From Carboxylicivirga taeanensis (GTDB taxonomy: Bacteria; Bacteroidota; Bacteroidia; Bacteroidales; Marinilabiliaceae), in contig NZ_JBPUSJ010000004.1 in the NCBI RefSeq assembly GCF_051851475.1, positions 1 through 64,000 on the forward strand: DNA of 64,000 bases, in the 5' to 3' direction. Under the pieces are notes generated by a model. It searched no databases, was not told the origin of the DNA, and saw only the letters and a program-made list of their open reading frames with translations. Position numbers and translations under genes: made by a program. Shown piece after piece: positions 27,350 to 35,000 of this stretch. Position 1 is the first letter of the stretch, and every line of letters starts with the position of its first letter.

Positions 27350-27591
27350 GCTACCGCGCGAATCCTTTCCGTGGTGTAACTAAAAAAGTACTATTATCAA
27401 TTATAAATTAGACTTCGTCGATTTCCAATTGATAATCCAGAAGGCGTCTACTTTGTTAGAATGGATGGATGTTTTTGCCAAGGATAGCCTGAAAGATATT
27501 GTATTAGAGAAATTATGCATAATGTGTGCAAGGTGTTGGATTGGAATTGTTGTAATTAAATAGAACCACACGAGAGGACTCGTGCGGTAGC
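27350..27591. repeat. Inverted pair of REP-like palindromic units flanking a 180-bp spacer
   Basis: GCTACCGCGCGAATCCT (from 27350) reappears inverted at 27562-27591, whose complement reads GCTACCGCACGAGTCCT: 15 of 17 bases agree. Each unit is itself a hairpin with a TCCT/AGGA loop next to a GTAG tetranucleotide, the look of REP elements. Between them ATTATCAATT and AATTGATAAT form another inverted repeat around 27392-27436. The right unit ends just before the open frame of the orphan tip begins (27596). No transposase is present. Confidence 0.6.
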
Positions 27592-27718
27592 TTGAGAAGA
27601 TATTGATGTAACAAACGTTACTGTTGAAGAAAATAGAGTTATTATAGGCAGAAAAGAAAGTAACTATCTAACTTTCGAAGTAAGGGATACACAAGCTGAG
27701 CCATCGCCAGAACAAGCT

Positions 27719-28873
27719 TTGAAGCTGAAAAATTATTTTACGGTTTCGGAAAGCGAATATAATTTGCAATTCAAAAAGCTTATTATTGGTCTGAGTAGTA
27801 AATCAACGGATATAATTATTGATGAAATATTTGATATGTCTGACTGTATGTCTGAAAAGTTAAGTACTGAATGGCGATTCTTTTTCTTTGAAAAAATATT
27901 GAATCAGGATGCGACACTAACTGCAAGAGAAGCTATTTGTATAAATAAACTATTTAGCACAGTAAAAGATGAAAGCCAGGCAAGTCATTTAATAACAAGA
28001 ATAAAAGAGAAAGAATATGAAAAGAAATTGATTAAAACAATGGCAGATATGCGTTCGACAGTTTTTTCTAATGTTGCAAACGGTTTGGCTTGGCTTTATT
28101 ATTCGCAGAATAAGTGCACAGTTGTTGAGGCTGGAAAAAATGCAAATTCTGAAAACTTCTTTGCATGGCAACCAATGGGAAGTACTGTTGAGAAATATAA
28201 AAAATATGCCAGCAATCCTAAATTTAGCAATTGGTTTGATTGGATGTATAGCTCAAAACTTAATAGTTACACTGTGCATTTGGAAGGTGATGGTAGGTTT
28301 AGAGTGCATGTGATAAGTAGAAATCCTTACACAACCGCATCTTATCATGAGAACATTTACTTGAAGCCTTTTGAAACTGTTAGCGTTTATTTTGCCTCTA
28401 AAAATAAATATGTAAATATTGATGATAATACGGTTGTAATGCCAGGTGTATTGCTAGCTTGGATGATTGACCAGAGTGAAAGAGAAAGTAATCAGATGCT
28501 ATTTGAAATTGGATTAATTGCGGCTACTTTTTATTCAGGAGGTTCTGCAGTAATCAGTTCAACGGGAAGATTTGGACGTACAATTCATACCATACTATTG
28601 GTCAAGAGCTTGACTGATTTAACAGTTAAGGTTGCAGATGAGGAATTAAAAGGTTTATTGACCGATAAAGTAATTGATTCGTACAAAAGACTTAGTAATA
28701 TAATTGATTGTGCATTAATATTTAAACAGTTTGCAGATAAGGAAATTAATCAAGAAGTATTAATGCTATCAAAGGCATGGGATGAAGTTAGTGTAAGTAA
28801 TAAAGAAGTACTAGAACAACGCTATCCTGATGTAATCAGTTTAATTCAAAAACATATTAATAAATTAAGGTAA
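27719..28873 (+). CDS. Orphan C-terminal tip cassette, paralogue of the TANFOR protein tip, without an ATG start
   Basis: The frame is open from 27596 but contains no ATG near its beginning; the coordinates use a TTG at 27719 (384 residues), and the homologous part extends back to 27596. It parallels the TANFOR tip in order: DCMSEKLSTEWRFFFFEKIL with CLFEHLTQEQRIALLHLI; TVVMPGVLLAWMIDQ with VIAMPAFVLMWLRQQ; and a similar helical C-terminus. No signal peptide, TANFOR, FN3 or protease part is present. GC is low (18 of 60 at 28021-28080). A two-TM gene follows 2 bp later. This is what a displaced tip cassette looks like: silent unless recombined onto the full-length gene. Its own expression is doubtful. 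Confidence 0.7.
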   Translation: MKLKNYFTVSESEYNLQFKKLIIGLSSKSTDIIIDEIFDMSDCMSEKLSTEWRFFFFEKILNQDATLTAREAICINKLFSTVKDESQASHLITRIKEKEYEKKLIKTMADMRSTVFSNVANGLAWLYYSQNKCTVVEAGKNANSENFFAWQPMGSTVEKYKKYASNPKFSNWFDWMYSSKLNSYTVHLEGDGRFRVHVISRNPYTTASYHENIYLKPFETVSVYFASKNKYVNIDDNTVVMPGVLLAWMIDQSERESNQMLFEIGLIAATFYSGGSAVISSTGRFGRTIHTILLVKSLTDLTVKVADEELKGLLTDKVIDSYKRLSNIIDCALIFKQFADKEINQEVLMLSKAWDEVSVSNKEVLEQRYPDVISLIQKHINKLR

Positions 28874-28875
28874 TC

Positions 28876-29391
28876 ATGGGATTTTGGCAGCGATATAGTT
28901 ATTTACGGGCCTTATTTGTTGGTCTGCCATTTGGATTTGGCTGTTTAATAACAGGGATTAATTATTTTATTGAAATCCCGCGTAATGTTGAAGGTCTAGA
29001 GGTTGTTTCAGGAAATGTGCAAGGTTTTGGGATAAAGAGAATAAAATCAGAAGTTGATAATTCTAGTTATGAAGTTTTTTTTGTGGAAGTAGAACAAAAG
29101 GGGTGGTATTATACAGAATTAAAGTCAAAGAAAAGATTACTAAGAAGGGAGTTAGCCGAGGAACTAAGAACATCACGTTTAGTTGAAATATGGCATATGA
29201 ATGGGCAAAAAAACATAGAGCAAATATCCGTCGGAGATAAGTTCTTATATGAATATGAGCCCCCTTATTGGATGGGGCATGTTTTTTTCTGGATTGGAGC
29301 AATAACGTTAGTCTCAGCTATTGGATATGTAGTTTTACATCCGGAAGATTTAACTGGTAAGAAAAGAAACGGCAAAGTCTCGAAGTGGTAA
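28876..29391 (+). CDS. Small two-TM membrane protein, candidate immunity partner of the orphan tip
   Basis: 171 residues. TM1 at about 11-30 (ALFVGLPFGFGCLITGINYF) and TM2 at about 134-152 (MGHVFFWIGAITLVSAIGYV) flank a charged domain with FFVEVEQKGWYYTELKSKKR, followed by a basic cytoplasmic tail. It begins 2 bp after the orphan tip. Topology, length, low GC and location repeat those of the 26702 gene, while the sequence differs, as is common for immunity proteins that follow their own variant. The function is inference. Confidence 0.7.
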   Translation: MGFWQRYSYLRALFVGLPFGFGCLITGINYFIEIPRNVEGLEVVSGNVQGFGIKRIKSEVDNSSYEVFFVEVEQKGWYYTELKSKKRLLRRELAEELRTSRLVEIWHMNGQKNIEQISVGDKFLYEYEPPYWMGHVFFWIGAITLVSAIGYVVLHPEDLTGKKRNGKVSKW

Positions 29392-29411
29392 TTTTAATGA
29401 AATTCGCAGCT

Positions 29412-29581
29412 CGGCGAAGTGTTCCACTTCGTCGACCATAACCAGTAGTTTGTAACTACATTATTCCAGTGCAAGGGATTTACATCGGTAATTAACCAAA
29501 TTGAGCCTTTAATTCTACAAGTAATCATTGTTAAGTAGTCATAGACTACATTGTAATGAAAGCGAAGTGGCCAACTTCGCT
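29412..29581. repeat. Cluster of four short hairpins after the orphan cassette
   Basis: CGGCGAAGTG/CACTTCGTCG (29412-29421/29425-29434, loop TTC) has the frame of the 27243 hairpin. GTAGTT/AACTAC (29445-29450/29454-29459, loop TGT) and GTAGTC/GACTAC (29535-29540/29544-29549, loop ATA) share the trailing ACTACATT. AGCGAAGT/ACTTCGCT (29561-29568/29574-29581) closes the row. Three of the four have loops of three bases. No gene is present here. Confidence 0.65.
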
Positions 29582-29585
29582 TAGC

Positions 29586-29885
29586 GTGGGCATACTCCCA
29601 AATGCTTTTACTAAAAGCAGGTCTTGGGTAAACGCCCAAAGCTACCTTTTTAAGAAAACGGCTCATGGGCAAACACCCAAAGCTTCCTTTGGAGAGAAGG
29701 CTGCTCATGGGCAAACGCCCAAAGCATCTTTTCTGAATAAATCAGCTTATGGGCAAACGCCCAAAGCATCTTTTTTGAGTAAAACAGCTCATGGGCAAAC
29801 ACCCAAGACATCATTTTCAAATAAAACAGGGCATGGACAAACTCCCAAGGCTTCCTTTTGAACAGGGCAGGTCATGGATAAATAG
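29586..29885. repeat. Tandem array of about eight 42-bp units with a palindromic core
   Basis: The core ATGGGCAAACGCCCA recurs at 29665, 29707, 29749, 29791 and 29833, exactly 42 bp apart. Degenerate units start at about 29586, 29624 (41 bp before the next) and 29874. Each core is a small hairpin (TGGGC/GCCCA around AAA). Units abut with no spacer, so this is not CRISPR. Because 42 is a multiple of three, the plus strand reads AHGQTPKASF in five units, but the edge units shift frame and no start or family supports a protein. Confidence 0.75.
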
Positions 29886-29944
29886 CTATGCCTGATAGTA
29901 AGCATAGTGCTTGTATAAAATCACCAAATATTAATTCTAAACAC

Positions 29945-30667
29945 ATGATTATGATTGAAAAACTAATTAGCAAAAGCCGCATTGGCGAAGTTGATAATGT
30001 AGCCAGGCAGATTATTAATGCTTTTAATGAAGGCAACTGGAGTGCCGATGTGCACCTCAGTAATACGGTTAATGAACTGAAACAGGAGTCTACAGCCCTC
30101 AGTAGTGCCATTCGTCGCACGCGTGCCGAGTCCGAACTGGAGGCTAAAGATGAGGTGCGCGATGCTAAAATACGTGCCATTTACTATCTGACGCAAGGTT
30201 TTCTGCATCATCCCGATGTTGCTGTTAAGACTGCAGCACAGGTGGTTAGTAAGGTGTTCGACAAATACACGCTGAGTTTGTTGAGCGAGAGTTACAACCA
30301 GCAGTCGGCTTTAACGGTTTCGCTGCTCAACGAGCTGGAGGCGGACGAGCTTAAGCCACATGTGGCGGCCTTGCCGGGACTGGCTGTTATTATCGGCGAA
30401 CTAAGGGTGGCCCAAAGTGATTTTGAAGCGTCTCAATTGGCCTACTTGGGCGATAAAGCCCATGAAGGAACACAGCTCAATGCCACCGAACTAAAAGAGC
30501 AGGTGGTGAAAATTATCAATAATAAACTGGTGGTGTACCTGCGCGCCATGGTACAGGTCGATGAGGCACGTTATGCAGGCTTGGGTCGCCTGATACAGGA
30601 AATTATTGATACCAATAACCGTGCAGTTAAAAAACGCCGTCAGAGCGTGGTGGAAAGTGAGGTATAA
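29945..30667 (+). CDS. DUF6261-like cytoplasmic helical protein
   Basis: From the ATG at 29945 the product has 240 residues, beginning MIMIEKLISKSRIGEVDNVA. An in-frame ATG at 29888 adds 19 residues of no regular character and overlaps the edge of the repeat array, so I prefer the later start. The protein has no signal peptide, is almost entirely alpha-helical, and matches the pattern of DUF6261, a Bacteroidota family of unknown function found as scattered single genes. GC is back to normal for the window. A long terminator-like hairpin follows at 30683. Confidence 0.68.
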   Translation: MIMIEKLISKSRIGEVDNVARQIINAFNEGNWSADVHLSNTVNELKQESTALSSAIRRTRAESELEAKDEVRDAKIRAIYYLTQGFLHHPDVAVKTAAQVVSKVFDKYTLSLLSESYNQQSALTVSLLNELEADELKPHVAALPGLAVIIGELRVAQSDFEASQLAYLGDKAHEGTQLNATELKEQVVKIINNKLVVYLRAMVQVDEARYAGLGRLIQEIIDTNNRAVKKRRQSVVESEV

Positions 30668-30682
30668 CTTTTAAGTTTTTTC

Positions 30683-30727
30683 AGGCTTGCAGCTTTAAAC
30701 CAAAATGTAAATAAAGCTGCGAGCCTT
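30683..30727 (+). terminator. Long terminator-like hairpin, copy 1 of an intergenic family
   Basis: AGGCTTGCAGCTTTA (30683-30697) pairs over 15 bp with 30712-30726 (one G-T). Near-copies are at 31249, about 31829 and 31973. After it comes a tract of repeated CTCAAC and TTCAAC words (about 30735-30790). Confidence 0.65.
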
Positions 30728-30838
30728 ATCCAACTCAAGACCCTCAACCCTTAACATTCAACTCCTCAACTTTAACCCAAAACTCTGAACCCAAAAACCT
30801 GAACTTATTTTTTTCAATAAACACTTAAACTAAACAGT

Positions 30839-31240
30839 ATGAAAAAGGTATTTGTACTAGCCTTAATGGCTTCTATGAGTTTATCGGTATTTACCGCTTG
30901 TGATAAAGATGATGATACCAATGTACATCCATTAATAGGTACCTGGGAGTACCATAAAGTATTTGAAGATGGCGAACATTTTACAAGGCGGATTACCTTT
31001 AATGAAGGTGGGCAAGGTACCGAATACTACGAAGAACTTTATAACGGCGTGTTGGATAAGGGAACCGGAGCTTTCGACTATAAAATTGAAGGCAACAATA
31101 TGGTAGTAACCTTTACTAAACAGAATGGGCAAAGTGTTACGAAGGAGCCTTTTACTGATGAGGTGGTTTTTCACTCAGCTGACAAAGTAACATTTAGTCT
31201 TGAAGATGACGGGCCTATAACTTATGTCAGAAAAAAATAA
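30839..31240 (+). CDS. Small lipocalin-like lipoprotein
   Basis: 133 residues with a lipoprotein signal (lipobox FTAC, Cys21) and an Asp-rich linker (DKDDD) that in Bacteroidota favours export to the cell surface. The body begins HPLIGTWEYHKVF and continues with short strands (RRITFNEGG, GAFDYKIEGNNMVVTF), the pattern of the lipocalin-like DUF4923/DUF5004 group. It is paralogous to the next gene: similar signal, linker and P-L/I-x-GTW start. Ligand unknown. Confidence 0.78.
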   Translation: MKKVFVLALMASMSLSVFTACDKDDDTNVHPLIGTWEYHKVFEDGEHFTRRITFNEGGQGTEYYEELYNGVLDKGTGAFDYKIEGNNMVVTFTKQNGQSVTKEPFTDEVVFHSADKVTFSLEDDGPITYVRKK

Positions 31241-31248
31241 TGTTTTTC

Positions 31249-31292
31249 AGGCTTGCAGCTTTCTAACGAGATGCCAATAAAGCTGCAAGCCT
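31249..31292 (+). terminator. Terminator-like hairpin, copy 2 of the intergenic family
   Basis: AGGCTTGCAGCTTT (31249-31262) pairs perfectly with AAAGCTGCAAGCCT (31279-31292), 14 bp, followed by TTTT. A CCCTCAACATTCAAC tract follows. Confidence 0.7.
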
Positions 31293-31365
31293 TTTCCACT
31301 TGACACCCCTCAACATTCAACTGTAAACCTATTTTTTTTCAATAAACATTTAAAAACAAACTAGT

Positions 31366-31749
31366 ATGAAAAAGTTATTTGTATTAACAATGACCGTATT
31401 GGTCGCAATGAGTTTATCAGTATTTACCTCTTGTGATAAAGACGACGACGATTTTAATCATCCTATAGTAGGCACTTGGGTGGATAAAGATTATCCTGAT
31501 TATGTTGTAATCTTTAAAGGTGATATGACCGGTTCGAGTACTTTTGTAGAAGGGGATTTGGTAATGGTTGTTCATTTTAACTACTCTGTTAAGGATAACC
31601 AGTTAACAATGAAATTTACAAAACTAATTGAAAATGGTGGTGCAGTATCAATACCTGCAGAACTGCAGGATGACTATGTGCAAACATTTGAGATTAATAA
31701 TGGTGAACTGACTTTTAGCGATATGGATGGTATATACGTTAAGAAGTAA
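31366..31749 (+). CDS. Small lipocalin-like lipoprotein, paralogue of the 30839 product
   Basis: 127 residues; signal with lipobox FTSC (Cys23) and linker DKDDDD. The mature part starts HPIVGTWVDKDYPDY and has strands such as YVVIFKGDMTG and VHFNYSVKDNQLTMKF, as in lipocalin-like beta domains. Its first 25 residues are close to those of the 30839 product and the rest has diverged, so this is a tandem duplication. Both genes are set between copies of the same hairpin. Confidence 0.78.
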   Translation: MKKLFVLTMTVLVAMSLSVFTSCDKDDDDFNHPIVGTWVDKDYPDYVVIFKGDMTGSSTFVEGDLVMVVHFNYSVKDNQLTMKFTKLIENGGAVSIPAELQDDYVQTFEINNGELTFSDMDGIYVKK

Positions 31750-31763
31750 CTTCACTTAAATAC

Positions 31764-31800
31764 CCCTGCAGCGCCTTCCCGCCTGCAGGGCTTTTCTCTT
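31764..31800 (+). terminator. Rho-independent terminator after the second lipocalin-like gene
   Basis: CCCTGCAG (31764-31771) pairs perfectly with CTGCAGGG (31783-31790), then CTTTTCTCTTCTT. Confidence 0.75.
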
Positions 31801-31828
31801 CTTGATTCAGACCCCGTTTTTAAGGATC

Positions 31829-32052
31829 GCAACTTGAATGCAATATGTAAATAAAGATGCGGGCCTTGTCCTTTCGAAACCCTCAACTTTCAACTTCTCA
31901 ACTTTATATGAGATTTAAGACACAAGACGCAAGATTCGCGTTATCGTGCGTGTCCTCGCGCGATATACTTGTAAGGATCGCAGCTTAAATACTAGCTGCC
32001 AATGAAGCTGCCATCCTAATTGAACCCCACAACCTTCAACCCTCAACCAATC
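31829..32052. repeat. Two degenerate copies of the intergenic hairpin with CTCAAC tracts
   Basis: A decayed copy begins near 31829 (AAGGATCGCAACTT, then AAAGATGCGGGCCTT). Another has AAGGATCGCAGCTT (31973-31986) facing AAGCTGCCATCCT (32005-32017), one mismatch. Each is followed by words such as CCCTCAACTTTCAACT (about 31885-31910 and 32023-32052). Together with the terminator at 31764 this fills the 322-bp gap; there is no gene. Confidence 0.6.
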
Positions 32053-32071
32053 TCTTTTTAAACCTATCACT

Positions 32072-35000
32072 ATGTCAATAAGCAAACGCACGGTAATCAG
32101 GCTGATGTTAATGTTTTGGACCTTATGGCTAAGCCATGCTATATATGCCCGTCACATTAACGATGAGGTCTTATACATTCAACTTCCCGAGCTGGCGACA
32201 GAGGTGCCAACCCCTGTTCATACAGCTGTCATGCCTTTGCCCGAAGCACCGGATGAACCCGAACAGGCCGCCCTGGCTCGTGCTTCTATTGAGGAAGTTG
32301 AGAAACGTCAGGCCTGGATCGAATCCATTAGTACCAATGATTTGGTGCAGCTGCCGGTTGGCATAATGCATACCCAGGACCAGGCCTATGGCTCCTCAGG
32401 TGGCGATAACGTAGAGTATACAGTAGCCGTTAGTAGCGCCCGTTTTTTTCCCGAATACTCAGAGTTAACCGTGTTTGCCCGCATTCGCATACCACAAACC
32501 GATGAAAAGGGCAAACCGAAAGAACTATTTTTTGGCTCCGATAAAGTTATTTTGTCCCACGGGGGAGGCATCATCGGCGATGCCCGCCTTTACCTGTTGG
32601 GCGATGTTTACATCCCTTTTGGAAATGGCGAATGGGAGGTGCGGCTGAAAGGGGGCTATGACAATCAAACCGGCGACATAACCAGCCAAACTTATGTAAC
32701 GCTTAATTGTGACGGGGTAGCCAACCTGTCGCTCGATGGCGAGCTCTTAGTCTCGCGCAGCCTCATCATTCCTTTTGTTGATAATCAACCCGATTTAAAC
32801 CCCTTACATGCGGTAAGTGGTGCCTTTCAAATTAAAGCGGCCGGTTGGAACGATCTGCTGGCCGAAGTCAGTATCAGCCCTTTTATCTTGGCCAGTCAAC
32901 TCGAAAACTACGAGCAGCAAGGGGCGTTTATATTTTCAGCCGATAAGGCTATTTTGGACTTGAGTGATTTTAAAAACAGCTCCGTGGTTAAATTCCCCAC
33001 TTATTATAGGGATAATGGGTTACTGGGGCCGGCTCCTGAAACCTGGCGGGGCATCTTTTTTGAACAGATAAAAGTAACCTTGCCCCACATGTTTAATGAC
33101 CGTCGTCAGGAGCAGGCTGTTTCGCTTGAAGCCTACCACATGCTCATCGATAACTACGGGGTGTCGGGACTGTTTTCGGCCAATAACCTTATTCCTTTGG
33201 AACAAGGGCGTACCGGGCAAAGTGCTTCCTGGGCCTATTCGGTCGATTACCTGGCTGTGGAGTTAGTGGCCAGCCGCATCAATGCGGCCTCATTTGACGG
33301 GCAGCTCCTCTTACCTGTGGCTGATTCAACTGCTTACCTGGGTTATAATGGTCTCATTTCAGAGCAGGAATACCGCCTGGGGGTGCGCATCGACTCAACA
33401 ATGAAATTTCCGCTTTGGGAAGCTGATGTAGAGCTATTGCCCAATTCCTATGTGGAACTGGCAGTTAAAAACAAACAGTTTCGACCCAAGGCCTGTCTGT
33501 CGGGTTCGCTCACCATGGCTGTGTCAGCATCTGAACAGCCAGCAGAAGAAGCAACCTTGAAAGTACCCAATGTAGAATTTCAGAACATGGTGCTGCAAAC
33601 CACCAAGCCGTATTTTGCAGTTGACTACATGGGGTATAACGATAAGCTGACCTTTGGTTCCTTCCCGGCCTCGGTCTCCGAAATTGGCATTACCACTAAT
33701 GAAGATCTGATTGGCTTAACCTTTAAGTTGGAGGTAGGACTGATGGAACAAGGGGATAAGGGCTTTGGAGCCAAGGGTAAAGTTACGATAAAGTCGGTTT
33801 CGGTAACACGCGATGAATGCCAGAGTTGGCGCTACCACAGTTTGGATATATCTGAGTTTGGTATCAATACCAATATGGGTGTAATGGCTATTAATGGGAG
33901 TCTTAAATTTCGCGAGAATGATCCGGTGTTCGGAAAAGGATTTCATGCCAAGGTGGATGCCACTTTTGGTAGTTTAGGGCCTATTGCAGTTGAGGCCATC
34001 TTTGGGCGGCGCACCTTCAAATACTGGTATGTCGATGGGAGTGTGGAGGGCTTGAAAATACAGGCAGGTGCCATTCAAATAAATGGTTTTTCGGGCGGCG
34101 CCTCCTACCGGATGAGTCGTAAGGTGGGGGCCTCCATGCTCGAGTCATCTTCAGGGCTGTCTTATGTGCCTGATAGTTTGGTTAAAACGGGTGTGCGTGC
34201 CGCCGTGTTTGCGTCGGCATTTGAAGAGGGGGCGGTGGCTTTAAAGGCGGGTTTTGAAATAACCACAACGGCCCATGGAGGTATTGCCCGTATGGGCTTT
34301 TTTGGCGAAGCCAATGTGATGAAACCCATTATTGGCGATTTAGCCGACCTGAACTCCGAATTGGCCGATGCGGTTCAAAAGCAGGCCGATAAGGTGGTTA
34401 ATGCCATGGATCAGTTAGGCGGAATGGGAGCTATTGCCAATAAGGCCATGGACAAGCTGTCGGATACCTCCATGTACGAACGGGCGAAGGATTTGAAAGA
34501 AGGCCAGCCATTGAGTTTATCAGCCAATATAAAGGGCCTAATAGGTATTGAAAAAGACTATGTAAATGATGTGTTTCATGGGGAGCTTGAAATATTCATT
34601 ACCACGCCGGGCAACCTGCTTACAGGTGTAGGTGAGGGGGGCAAAGCCGGATGGGCGGTGTTTCATACCGGGCCTGATGCCAACTACCTGCACATCGGAA
34701 CACCTACTGATCCTATTGGTATCAAAGCCGGTGTCGGACCTCTCTTTGTTAAGCTGACCTCCTATTTCATGGTGGGCGATAAAATACCTGGCAGTCCGCC
34801 GCCGCCACCCGAAGTGGCACGTATCCTGGGAGTGGATGCCGAGGAACTGAATTACATGCGCGACGAAAATGCCTTGGGTGATGGGCGAGGTTTTGCATTT
34901 GGTTCGCATTTTGCCATGGATACCGGCGATTTAACGTTTCTGATATTATATGCCCGGTTTCAGGCAGGTGTTGGCTTCGATATCATGCTGAAAGATTATG

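Noticed and set aside
27562..27591. Group II intron domain V-like hairpin
   Set aside because: No AGC triad and tetraloop of domain V, and no reverse transcriptase gene nearby; the inverted partner at 27350 favours a REP-like element.
29556..29861. Open frame of 101 codons across the 42-bp repeats
   Set aside because: The repeated peptide follows from the period of 42; edge units are out of frame, the N-terminal part is not repeat-like and no family or start signal supports it.
29586..29885. CRISPR array
   Set aside because: Units are contiguous with no unique spacers, and no cas gene is in the window.
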